Positions 13,582 to 25,801 of a stretch of 64,000 nucleotides of DNA are shown here, piece by piece (position 1 is the stretch's first letter; every line of letters begins with the position of its first letter). The DNA is taken from positions 781,258 through 845,257 of the forward strand of contig VXAY01006782.1 of NCBI GenBank assembly GCA_013399855.1. Direction: 5' to 3'. Under the pieces are notes generated by a model. That model saw nothing but the letters and a program-made list of their open reading frames with translations. It was not told the DNA's origin and ran no database searches. The position numbers and the translations under genes are program-made. This DNA comes from Oxyruncus cristatus (taxonomy: Eukaryota > Chordata > Aves > Passeriformes > Cotingidae).

Positions 13582-15780
13582 AAACTAGTAACATATTATT
13601 CTTGTTGACAACTATTTGGAAAGTTGAAATACTTGTTTAGGGAAAATTTGACAATTTAAGAATATCCGGAAGTGCAAATAGTTGATATGGTTTATACAGC
13701 TATCTCTTTTAACTAAGCTGCGTACTTCAGTTATTTTTAAATTCTAAACTGTATAAAGTTCTGTTTAAGTCAGAGCAACTGTTGGAATGAATATTTTCTT
13801 TAAATAGACACTCAGCAAATGTTAATGAAAACAGCAAAACTTGAAATGACGCAGACACAGGCAAGAGTTAATGCACAGAACTGTATTTTTGGATAAATTT
13901 TGTTTAAGGAATGCAGGGTTTGATTCCTTTCTGTTTATTCTAACATTCAAACCAAGTGAAACTCCAGGGAATTATTAGAGAGACAAATTAAAACAACAGA
14001 TGGACTTGCAGTTGCGTGCATAAGGACATCTTTTCAAAAAGCCTCCTGACAATTTCAGATATTCCAAGTTATTCTATTTAATTTCAAATGAATAATGTTT
14101 CTTTTTCTTCTGAGCTGTCAATCTTAGCAAGCCCATAAGAAGATGATTTAAAAACATCATGAAATATATTTTTCCACTTGTCTTTTTTGAAGTACATTGA
14201 CAATCAGCTTATAAAGTAGGTAGAAAAATGCATTCAATTTTTTAAGGGATGCAAAACATGAGCACTCAGATCTTTCAAACCCAGCAGACTGCAATGCTTG
14301 CACAGAAATGATTTCTTTGCAGTCAAGTACAATTGACATGGTCTTTGAAGACAAAATATCAAATTTTCCAGTGGTCTGCCTACTCTTAGGACTGAAAAAG
14401 TTTTTTGGAGAGAGTGGGCGTTACTCAATCAGATCAAACCTACCTGAGTGACTGTAACCGCAGCAGCTGGTATAGTACTGGATTTGCACACTGATTGCAA
14501 TGTTGAAAGATAATGAAATAATTTGTGAATTGCAGGGCAACAGAACTGTTATTGCTATGCCCTTTGATTGTTTGGCCTTCTGCCACTTGCTTTCAGCTGT
14601 CACTATTAATCATGAAAGAAGAACAGAGAGAGAAACAGAATCCTTACCAGCTCATCCTCAGTAACATGACTTAAAGGGATGTACATGCAGGTTTTGAAGC
14701 TTTGAGACAGAGCTGTTTAAATACCACTCAGCTTGTATAAAACAGACAAATTAAAACCACAAGTGTCACAGAATAGCTGTCTGTAGCAGGGGAATATATT
14801 TGGCCACCTCAGTGATGGGCACTGTACAAGGATTTAGACAAATAGAGAAGCAGTATTAACAACTCCCTGACACTGGCAAAGGGCACATCAGAGCAGGCAC
14901 AGATTTTCCATGTGAATTGGCTGTATGGGAGCTAGTCAGGGTCTGGAAAACACATACTTGCAAGAATTGTTTTCCCTGCTAAACGTCCCTTTTTGTTTAC
15001 AGGGCTATGTTACAGCTGGACCAAATCTGGGTTGTGTGTCAGTCATGGATCATGAAGCAGTGCTTTCAACTTGTCTGGGTGTCTTCTTGCATTTCTGCCC
15101 ACAGGTGAATACTAGTACTATACACTGAGGATTTCCTTAGTTAGCCTTTTGAATAGGGTTGAACTTCATGTGAACTATGAACTATATCCATTTCTTCAGA
15201 TAGGTCTTCCATTTACATATGGATAACGGTATGAGCAGATCCAGCAAATGTAGCAGGCTGGCTTTCCTGGGTTTTAGTAAACTTCAGAGATGGAAGTTTA
15301 CAACTTTGTAAACGGTATTGCAACAGTGGGATTTCACATATGTTGGGTCTTTATAAGTATAAATGAGTTCCCCTTCCCTGAGCCTACCCAGAACCTCACT
15401 GAGAAACTTGCTCTGGTTCATTAACAAGTACCATTGCTTCCCCAAGGTTTTCTACAAAGGCAGCAAGTCCCAGAACTGCAGAATCACTGAGGCTATGAGA
15501 ATGGGGGAAGGAAACAATTTTATTTTCTTTTGTTTCATCTTATTTTGCAGTAATGCCTTGCACTCAGATGCGAAAAATTAATTTGAAAAAGGTGATTTAT
15601 TAATCAAAATTGTCTTAATAAAACTTATGTGAATCTACGTTTGCTTTATTGACAACCCATTTAAAGTGTTGTATTTGGTTACTGAAATTGTATCTGTTGC
15701 TTCCCAAGTTTGACTGCTTACTTTTTCAAAACAAATAACTTTTTAAGAAACACAATTAAAAAATTATATTAAAAAAATGC
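13582..15780. other. non-coding DNA, with one exon-like segment
   Basis: Mostly unique AT-rich sequence. The only item of note is the splice-flanked open segment at 15003-15104, listed separately. Other frames of 60-72 codons are unremarkable. Confidence 0.4.
15003..15104 (+). other. possible internal exon (weak candidate)
   Basis: A pyrimidine-rich stretch ending TTTGTTTACAG (AG at 15001-15002) precedes a segment of 102 nt that ends CCCACAG and is followed by GTGAAT, a good donor. The segment is exactly 34 codons and open in the frame starting GGC TAT GTT, so it could be a phase-symmetric exon. The 34-residue peptide resembles no family I know. The open reading continues upstream to 14925, so the openness itself is weak evidence. 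A chance match of splice signals is quite possible. Confidence 0.13.
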
Positions 15781-16760
15781 AAATAGAGTGGGAACAAAGC
15801 TGTACTTAATTACTAATAGATGTTCCCACAATGCATGTTTTAAACATTTTCTCATGAGGTATTAATACTCTGTAACAAGAAAACGAGCCAATGTCCTTTG
15901 AGAATTAAATCTTAAACAAGGCTTCAAAAATCAGATGACATGTCCAAACGTTGATTCCATTTACAGCAACACTTAATATTTGTAGTTACTTTTAATCTAA
16001 TGGGCTAGAACTGTTTTATTTTTATTGTAGATTTTCACAGCCTGATGGTAGAGTAGCTAATTGAGCTTGCAGAGCTAATGCATTGACCAATTCACAATAT
16101 GCTTTCCTGGGATTTGTAGCAATCACAATAAAGGAAAAAAAAATTGCTGATTTACGTAAGAAATTTATAGCACAAGAAAATTCGAAATGGTTCAATAGGT
16201 GCCTATTATTGCTGTCTTTGTTTATTTCTTCTCAACTCTGAAGTAAAATAACTGATCAACTTGCATCTGCCCAGTTGACTTTTACAGTATGAGCTTAAGA
16301 AACCTTATTCTGCAAGTGATACAGTTTTACTTTGCACTTTCTATCATAACAAACATGTAAAATATTTTGAGTCTTCTCAAGTTCCAATGAATCAAGTGAA
16401 ACTAGCCTTTTAAATTTCAATATTGCATAATAATTTTTTTTTAATGCTTTGGTTCTAATTGCATAATCGTACGTCTTTTTTCACCCTAGACTGACACCAG
16501 TATCATCATCAGGGGGTTTTTTATCATTCAGATTCTTTCATTACTTTATTCTTCTATCATTTCATGAAGTTTTTCCTAAGTAAAGACCAAAGCCTGTAAT
16601 GAATTCGCATCAAGTAGTGGTCTTTAAAAATTATGCAATTGAAAGTCTCCTACAGATTTCAGTAGGTGTTTGCAATGGTCCCTTTGTATCAATATGCTTT
16701 CAGAATTAGTCTTTGAATTAAATTTGTTTTGAAGTTGATTACATACCCATTCCAGTGTTG
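15781..16760. promoter_or_regulatory. candidate cluster of conserved non-coding sequence
   Basis: About 1 kb of repeat-free AT-rich DNA dense in developmental-factor cores: a SOX-type ACAATAAAGG at 16125-16134, a CCAAT core near 16087, ATTGCATAAT near 16425 and again near 16458, and TTATGCAATTG near 16631, plus kept CpGs near 16469-16473. A short piece near 16640-16675 faintly recalls ancient repeat hallmarks. Regulatory function is inferred from texture only. Confidence 0.25.
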
Positions 16761-19700
16761 CTGAAAAAAAACCACCCTGAATCTCACTGTCTCATTAAGC
16801 TTATAGAAGTTTTGCTATTAATGAGATCATGATTTGATGACTTGAATGCAAAGAAATTTTTGCAAGCTTTGATTAAAAGAGCTGTACAGTTTGTGCCTTT
16901 TGGGTCACGCCTTTTAAGGTTTTTTTTTAATTTTTTTTTCAAGTGTGCCAAATAGCAGATCTTTCTTGTCTAGTCTCTCCTGTTTGAGAGAACTTAAGCT
17001 TTGTGTTCCTGAGAAATTTTCTATCTTACTGAATCAAACTTTTCTTGAGAAATGATTGATAATCTCCAATTCCAGCTCTCCTCTGACACAAATAGCTGGT
17101 CAGCTCTGTAGGTTAGAGAATGAGAGTCCTATCCCATGCTTTTACCAAAATAATCAGTAGATTAGCAGTATGGACTGTATAAAGATAATAAGCAAAATTA
17201 CTAAAGCTGGAAAACAGCTTGTGTTTCAGAATAAATGCACTCACAGGACTGTGCTTGAGAACGAGGAATTTTGAGCCTTTCTTTTCAAGGATGGCAAATA
17301 GTAAGCAGTGAATGCAAGGACACTCTAGAAAACCTTCTTTTGCTCTGTGCTAAGAGAAACCAAGGTCAGAGATGAAAGTCCAGGACTCTGATAACAAGAG
17401 CTGAAAAGCTGTCTGTAAACTTTCTTTTGATGGTTGGGCAGCACAGTCTCAACAAGAGAGAGTAGCATTTGAACAGAAAGTCATAGACATATCATTACTG
17501 CTAAGGAAGGTATAGGAGGAAATTGTTGAAGGAAAAGCAGCAAGCAGGGCTCATAACCATTCATCACCCAGAGCCTGAGACTAGAATTCTTGAAATTAGA
17601 GAACTTCAGCTGTGAGGTATCATCAAAAAACAGTGGTGAGAGGATCAAAGCTGGATATCATTTTGGACTTTGCCTTGGGAGGAATGTAAAGTTTAGTACT
17701 TTTAGCAAGAGTGTAACTCACCTCTTGGGGAGGAGGAGACAAAATTTCCAGAGTTCTAAGCTATGCTTTGCTTTGCAGTGTTGCACCATGACAGACAGTG
17801 GGATGCAGGCTCAAAGTTTAGTTTTTTATAAAGCGAGGACAACGCCTAGCGCTCACTCCCATTGGAGTAGAGTGATCACAAGTACGTAAAACACAGTACA
17901 TGTTCTCCAGTTCTGTCCCCTCTTCATAGCATTTCAACTATTATCTAAGACGTAAAGATGTGCAGAATGCATTGATTATTTATTTTTAAGACCCTAAAGC
18001 AGAGTCCACAAAGTGCAAAAATAACTGAATTCAAGCACAGACACTGATAGCTTAAAAAGATTTGTTTTGTAGTCCACATAGAATGCTGCAGCTGCTTCTA
18101 AAAAGGATGTGAGGGAAATATTTCTAAATAGCTTGAGAACATTTGGGCTCAGTAGATATTTGTTTCTATGAAAAATAAAAGTCTGTCAACAAATGCACAG
18201 CTACAGAATAGTCTGTATGCTTTTTTTTTTTTTTTAAGCATCTTTTGTGTATAATTTCTCTTGTAAAATATGATGGGTCTTTCTCTGCAGAATGATTGTG
18301 CCATCGAGATAATAGATAGAGGTTTTTTCTCCTTTTTCTCTTTGCAGTTTCCAAACCACTCCAGAGTCTTACATATCAAGAGAGTATCACCTTTGTGGGG
18401 CCTGAGTGTGAACTAAGTCTCATTATTTTGCCGAGATATACACCGTACTGCTGAAAAGTATAAAATAACTTAGGAAACCATTATCAAGAAGTTTATGGTA
18501 GTCATAGACTTGGACGTTTCTAGGTCAGTGTAAGATTTCTGCTGTCAAGAGCTCCCAAGCCTCTAGATGATGCTGTAAAGAAAGATTCACTCACTGTACT
18601 TGAACAGAGAGTGAGAGAGTATTTTAGCCTATTTCTTTGCTAGCTTGGTTCCTTATCTGTTTTCTGAAAGCTGCTGGAAAGCAACAGAGATTTAGCTGCC
18701 AGGTCTAAACTGCAGGGGAGGAATTGGCAGTAGTAAAAGCAAAAAGATTCAGCAAATAAAAGATAATATAGATCGTCTCCTGTTGTGTCTGTTTTCAAAT
18801 TACTGTGTTTAAATGAACTTCTTGTTCTGCAAGCTGTCTTTAGTCTCTTGCTTGCTGGCCTCCAATGACCTTTTTCTGATTTTCTTTTCCCTTTACAGTC
18901 TCATGGCATTCAAACTTTTATCTGCCTTTTTGGTACTTTAAACACGGACAAGTTGAGTGTATACTTTTAATCCAGCGGGAATTCCGATCTCAACTGCTAG
19001 CTCTTTAGGCTATGAAATACAGGGTAAGACAATGCCTTGTGTAGTAGATGATTGTATGGCTATTTGACTTGTGACTATAAATATTTGTACACTAAAATTC
19101 TTGCTCTGCCTCTTCTTCCTCTGTTTATGAAATAATTAGTGGCAATAAAAATCCAAATTTCTTGTATGAGGATGGGACCAATGTTAAGATCATGTCTTTC
19201 ATCTTATTCAGTACACGTATAAGGATCATGAAAAATGCCCAGTCAGATTTAACAGGACAAACATGAGTGATTTCATTTTTCATCTTTTTTTTTTGGAAAT
19301 AAACTTGTCCAAATATAGAGAGACCATGTCTAAATTTTGATGGTCTTCCTTGGAATATGATTCCTAGACTTCTTTATTGACAGACATTATTAAAGAGAAG
19401 AAATTACCAACAGCAATGTGTAATGAAGAGAAATGCTGTAGAGTTGTGTTTTTCTTTCTTTTGTCATTTTTGGGTTTCTTTTGCATTACTTCATGAATTT
19501 CAGGGTAGCCCCTGACGCTTTTTCTGAAGTCTGCGGAAGCTGTTGTGGATTTGTCAAAGACATATGTTTGAGACTCCTGTTCATCTTAAATTTGCTGGGG
19601 TAAAATAATGGACGAGGAAGACTGAGCTATCCTTTGTGCTCTTACCATTGCATCTCCCTGCTCAAACAGTTTCAGTGGATGGAGTAGCATTGCCAGCAAG

Positions 19701-21142
19701 AAAGAAAGTTGTATCCAAATCTTCTTGGCTGTTTGCTCTTCAATGATCAGGGAATGCCCAGTGGAGCAGGAGCATTTGCTTCATAATGGAAGCTGTACAC
19801 AGTCAGAAGAGAAGGCTACAATTGAATAGTGATCTTGAAAATCTGCTGCACTGCCTACAGGTCACACCAACAGGAGGATGTCAGCATGAGAGCTGTAATC
19901 TTGAGAAATGGTAGTTAGTGACAGTGAAAGCCTAGTGATCTAAATTAACCTAGGCTGATCATTCCTTTGACATACGAGATTAAGGGGAGGTCAGAAGTCT
20001 AGAGCAAGTAATTATTGAAAGGTTGCCTCACGTAGAGCAAAGGACCACAGGTCAAAAGCCTTGCATGTTAGCTTCTTTGTCACCATGACATCAGTGAGGA
20101 TTGTTAGAGATTCCCTTCGCTTAAAGTCCCTTCAACTGAGCCTAGAGTCCTAGATTTTTAGCAGTATCTGAGGAAATCAACAACACTTAAGTGTTTGGAA
20201 TATGAGTTGTTCAGCTTCTCTTCCTCTTTTTCACTAGAGTGAGAAGGACGTAATTAACCTCCCTGTTCATCTGACTATGAACAGGGAGAGAACCGCATTT
20301 TGTGAAGCAACTTAAGTGCCCCAGGTGAAATGTACATTGTTAATGTTAAATGCAGTTCTTTTACAGAAATGTATACTTCTACTAGCAGAGAACTTTTTGC
20401 AAAGTTGAAAGAGAAAGTAAAACTAAGTATGAAAACTTAGGAATGTGTTCCTTCTCATTTTTAGTACAAGCAGTCTTGTATGTTTGAGTAGTTTTGAAAT
20501 CTACTCTGGTTTTTCATCTTTATTTCTGACAACGTTCTTTCCTTCAGGGACACATATATTATTCTTTTCACCTCCTCTTTCTCAGTGCTAGTAGGTCTCA
20601 CAATCCTTTTCATTCATTTCTTTTCCTGTCCCAGTGTGAACTGTGCATGGATGTGAGGAGAAGTGTGCTTCTTACAAACTGATAGTTAAATAAAGCCACT
20701 CTTAAAAACCAGAAGCAATGCAAATCCTGAAATGTCTCAGGAAATAACTATAAAGGAAGGAATCTCAGTCCTCTGAGTCCATTATTGCTGGCCTGTGGCA
20801 TCATCGTTATTCATAAGACAGAAGAAAAAAGATAATATCTAAAAATTGCATGGGCAATAGTATTCAGGTGAAATTAATGTTAAGACTTTATTTTCTTTTG
20901 ATATGTAAGTTTCTCATTAGCTATTTATTTTATTTGTGTCCATTTTTTTTCATTCTCTCTTGTAATCATGAAATTTTCTTAAGTAATAAGGAACCACTGC
21001 AAGTCCTTCCACTCCCTACACAGTTCTTTCTAAAACCTTCCATCAATAGAAAAAGTGGCTGGCACCACTTCTGAAATCTGTTAAAATAGGACAGGTACTA
21101 AGTTCATCAGGTAACCACTGAAAAAACTCAAAAGTTGTAAAG
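16761..21142. other. unique AT-rich non-coding DNA
   Basis: No recognised gene or transposon. T-runs occur at 16921-16939 (interrupted) and 18221-18235. A 99-codon plus frame at 17590-17889 matches nothing known. Confidence 0.4.
18221..18235. repeat. poly(T) tract
   Basis: Run of 15 T. Unrelated frames on both sides; no retroposon body seen. Confidence 0.9.
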
Positions 21143-21310
21143 CCATAGAATCATGTGGGTAGGAAAAGACCTCAAAGCTCAATGGGTCCAACCATTAACC
21201 CAGCACCACTGTATTTACCACCAAACCATGTCCCATCCATATGGTGTGTCCCAACGACACCAACATGTCTTTTAAATACCTCCAGCTTTGGTGAAACTTT
21301 TCATACATGG
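21143..21310 (-). mobile_element. CR1 LINE 3'-end fragment
   Basis: The left edge CATAGAATCAT is a copy of the CR1 terminal 8-mer (ATTCTATG on the element strand). It is followed by AGGAAAAGACCTCAAAGCTC, GTCCAACCATTAACCCAGCA and later ACCAAACCATGTCCC and ACCTCCAGC. These are, in order, the landmarks of the avian CR1 3' region read in reverse complement, so the element runs on the minus strand with its 3' end at the left. It is heavily 5'-truncated, as most CR1 copies are, and carries no usable coding sequence. The right edge is uncertain by some tens of bases. Confidence 0.8.
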
Positions 21311-23974
21311 AGAGGTGCTTCCCAGAGTGAGACATGCTGCTGAGCAGCTTTTAAGAGCTGTTGCCTTCTTTTGGAGCTAAGAGCTTGTGAAATCTCCTAG
21401 CCATAGTTCCTACTGTCTGGAAGACCTCTGTGGCTACGGATACACCAAGAAAGAACAAACAGTATGGCAGAGTGACACAGAGGTAGACTACTTACCCTTT
21501 ATTTTCTGTGATACAACAGAAACAATTTTATAAGTCTCATTAAGAGTTCACAATTATTATTCCATGCAAACATAATGTACATAGAGACAAATATGGTTTT
21601 AAAGGACCAAATACCTGAGGACAAAATACGTATGAGTCAACATAGGCAAGCAGCACAGAATTCATGGTGTGTTTTATTGTTGTTGCTGTGTTTTTTTAAT
21701 TTTGAACCAATCTTGGAATTTATTGAAGAAGAAAACTGTTTCTTCCCAACCTAAGGAAATGCAGACTGCATGGGTAAAGTTGCAACCCCAGCCATTAATG
21801 GTTGCTGATTTTCATCTTCCCTCTGTAGGTTAAAATTCAGTCTTTATGACAGTGAGCTCATTTTCAAGTAACTGATTTCCCTCCCTGCTCCTCATTCCCT
21901 CTCCCCTCCTTGTTCTTCCTGTGATGGGATGTTGTAGGGCAGGTTTTGTCAGGGCACTCTATTCTGTACTTTTTATGTCTGTGTTAAGGAAATCCCTGCT
22001 CACCAAATGTATCCTGACTCTTTTATCTCTTGGGTAGTGTGTGGTCTGTTTAATCCAGATATATACATAATCCTGGATGCAACTGGAATTCTTCAAGCTC
22101 AGTTGGTGCAGCTAAGAAAATATGCAAGTATACAACAGTATTTGTGACAGTTTTGAATAAAGTAAGAAAACTGTGGGATGTTTTGTATATTTATGTCTCT
22201 GAAATTTTTCTTTGCTAATTTATACCACCCACTGGACAACTTGTCTCTCTGCCATCTTTCCTGATACCTCATACAACTGTGTTTGTAAGACTGGATGGTG
22301 GAACCTAACAATCTAGTGTTTTCAAGTGTTCCAAATTCTCTCAGGGAAATTATATATATTTGGTCTATTATTCTGCACAGCATAGAATTGTGACTGGAAG
22401 GTTTTCCGTATTTCATAACATGATTCTGCACTTTTTGTCCATTTTTTACATTTATTAAAAGGAACAGCTCTGAATGGACCTGACACTCTGCATGTGCCTA
22501 TGACAAGAGACAGCTTAGCAGAGATACTAAGGCTCACATCAATAAAATCAACAGGCTGTAGTTATTCCTTTGCCCATCCTCAACCCAACCACAGATGAGA
22601 CATCTTCTGGGCTCAGTCCTGTCAGTTACCAAGAAACCTGGCTCCAGTCCACCAAGACACTTAAGCACGTACTCATCTTGAAACAGTCACCTTGAACTAT
22701 GTCTTCAAAGGAAGACTGTGCATACATAAAACCTTTGTTGATTCAGTACCTAAAGAATACAGCATCTTTCAAGAAGCAGTCCTCTGTGCTCCTATTTTAT
22801 CTTCTGTCCTTTGTCCTGTCCTCTTAGAGTGCCAGTGCTTGAGGCAGCAATCATTTCTCATCCTTTCTGTGTGTGTAGCATCAAATGATGGAGATTTTTA
22901 TCTGAACTGAAGCCTTTAATTGTCTTCAATAGCTGTGACTACAGTTCTGTGAGGAGAAAAAAGAGGGACTCCGCATTTCTTGTTCATAGTGCTCATTATT
23001 ATTCTTGACTCTTTCTCTTGCTTTCCTTTACTCATGTTAAGTATTCGATTTTTATCAGGCTTTCATATTTCAGGCTGCAACTGAGAAATTCCCACGTTAT
23101 ATGTTACTATACTGTATTTTTGTTTTGTTCTTTTGTTGTTTGCCTTTCTTTTTTTAAAATTTCAGTTTCAGTAAGGAAATGTTGCCAGGTGGAGAAAGGG
23201 CATTTTCTTCAAGCCCCTGAACTCTACTACTAGAAGCATGAGTAATAGCAAGTATCAGTGGACCACCTTACACCAAGCAAGGTAAGAATTTGATCAGTCT
23301 GGTTAGATTTTCTCTATCTATTAAGTTAACAACTTGAAAGTGAATGGAGAAAACTATCTAGTGTATCCAGGATAAATGACATGCTTATTTCCTCTTCAAG
23401 TCCTTTAAATAAGTCAGTATTTTTACACTACAGCACAGTATTTTACTTGCATCCAGTTCTTCCCTAACTGCCTTCTATGCCACTGTTTAAATTTACTATG
23501 TGAGATACACCTTGTCCTTTTCCTACATTTTTGAAGTATCTGCTCTTTTAGGAACACACTCTGTATTTTGGCCCTTTATACATTCTCTGCTCTGTTCTGT
23601 CCTATCTTGGAATATCTTATTTTCCTACTAGTTTTCCTAAAACAACCTGCAAACCTCAGGATGATAACATTTTAGCTGAAGTTGTTAACAAGCAATGAAG
23701 GTAAAGTTAGGCAAACTGATCTCTATGTTGGTTTTGTTGATATTTGTTCAATCACTTGATTGAGATTTTTGGACTTTCTTCTCATCATGTCAGTTCTTAC
23801 TTTCCTGTAGAGACAACAGCTCCTTGGACAGGGTTTGCTTATGATCAGAGAATGTACATGAGTACAGTGGAGTGGGACTACAACTGTTCACTTAGTTCCT
23901 AACTCTCACATAATCTCGTTTTACCTGTGGGTCTCATCCTTGTTCTTGTTCCAAGCTCCAGAGACTGTCCATGT

Positions 23975-24004
23975 CTTCCTGACATTTGGCTTCCTGACAT
24001 TTGG
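23975..24004. repeat. perfect 15-bp tandem duplication
   Basis: CTTCCTGACATTTGG is present twice in a row, followed by a third, decayed unit (CCTCCTCACATCTT). Confidence 0.92.
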
Positions 24005-25143
24005 CCTCCTCACATCTTAACAATGCTTCTTGTATCCTCTCTTCTTCCAACATGAACTATCTTCCCTCCTCTCATCTCCATCACCTTCAGAAGAGCTATT
24101 CAGTGTTTGTATTGATTATAGTCAGAGTGAGTTTGCATAAGACAACCGTTATCTAGTCAATGTTCAGCAGTTCTGTTAGACTGAATTATCTCATTTATCC
24201 TTATCATATATAAATAGTTATTCTTTAGAGAAATTTAAGAAGCAAACATGTGTCTTTCATTTTTTTAAGAACACTCACTTATTTTAGAGGTTATTGTAAA
24301 TAGAGGAGCTAAAACTCATATCATCTTCCCAGTAGTCACTGATTGTTCTTTCTTTTCTGTTCTTTCTACTCTATCTGCATAGAACAGGTCAGTCTGTGTC
24401 CATGATGGCAGTCCTTTGTAGTTTATTTCCTGAACGTATACTGGCTTCTTCCAGACAAATTTTTACAATGCATTTACAAAAACTCAGTCTGTCTACTCAC
24501 TTGAGACAAGAAAAAAATCAAAACTCTCTGCAGACAGAAATAAATCTCAGAGGTTAGTGATCACCCAGAGAATCTGTGCTGGAGAAGTAATGTCCCTTGG
24601 TAGTAAGCTAGAGATATGTGCTGTGTCCACAAGTGCAGTGTAATTGGGATGGGTGTAGTAGTCCTGCTGAGTAATAGTAGATTCATTTTGGTGCAGTTAA
24701 TTCTTCACTATAAATGGACGTATTTTTATAAAAGTGTTAGCTAGGACAGGTGAGCATCTCTCACTCTTAAAGACCATTACAGTTGAAACATTAAACTATG
24801 CTGTCTCTATAATAAAGCACAATTGGATAATGAGGATAGCTCACAATGAATAAAACCTCACTCTTCACTGTGTTAAAATGAATGGGTTTATGTGTGATAA
24901 ACGTATTGAATACCCACACTGAGTTTGATGGATAATTGGCAAATCATGTCACTATTCAAGAGAAGGTCATCTCTTAAACTCTTGTGTTTCAGCTATTTTA
25001 ACTCCAGCTCTGCTGTCATTTAAATACTTTGATGTTCTCAGCTTTGGCAGCTGAATTTGTCTCATTTAATAGTCTTTTCCCTTGCAGTGCATCAATGAGA
25101 TGCAATCCCATATATGTGACTTCTCATACAGTGACTTCTCCAT

Positions 25144-25174
25144 GATTGAAGTTCGATTGAAGTTCAATTGAAGT
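25144..25174. repeat. 11-bp tandem repeat, about 2.8 units
   Basis: GATTGAAGTTC at 25144-25154 and 25155-25165, then AATTGAAGT. Local slippage product. Confidence 0.92.
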
Positions 25175-25525
25175 AAAGAGAGACTGTAACGAGCGTAATG
25201 CTTCTTTTGTTTGGAACAGTGATATCAGCTCAGCACTAAAAATGTTTGGAGTATTTTGGGGGTTTGTTTCTCTTTTAAATGACTGTGGTATTTATGCTGA
25301 GAGTATGCCAAAACATTATATATTCTCTTTTGTCTTTAGCTCTAAATTCATCTTGATTATTTATATCTTACATAAAAATATATACGGACAAAATTTTTTC
25401 TCATTTTAATTGGAGAAATTGCCATTGTGGCCATTGAGGACTAATTTCCCAGATATTTGAGAACAAATACTGTTAGTAGTTCTAGTGTCTATATGTGTAA
25501 ATGCCAGATTCCTTTTTTAAACTGC

Positions 25526-25540
25526 TTTTTTTTTTTTTTT
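25526..25540. repeat. poly(T) tract
   Basis: Run of 15 T in AT-rich unique DNA. Confidence 0.9.
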
Positions 25541-25786
25541 AATCAATACTGAGGACAATGTTAGAGAAAATAGTAATAATATTAGAAAAGTCCCAAGTGA
25601 CTGAGAGTTGATGGCAAGCATTAGTTCTACAGCACAATAATTAAAACCAGGTCTGTAACTAACAGGGAAAAGTTAGTTTAGATATGTTTTTTTTAAAAAA
25701 GAAGCAAACAAAAAAACCCCAAAACACAAGGACTACAGGATTCTAGCTTTGGTTCTGGGAGAATTTAGCTTTTGACCCTTTGATTT

Positions 25787-25801
25787 AAAAAAAAAAAAAA
25801 A
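25787..25801. repeat. poly(A) tract
   Basis: Run of 15 A. No polyadenylation signal or retrocopy body is recognised upstream. Confidence 0.9.

Larger units (their letters stand above)
21311..25525. other. unique non-coding DNA with small tandem duplications
   Basis: No gene recognised. The 110-codon minus frame at 22099-22431 matches nothing. Short tandem duplications occur at 23975-24004 (15-bp unit) and 25144-25174 (11-bp unit). Confidence 0.4.
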
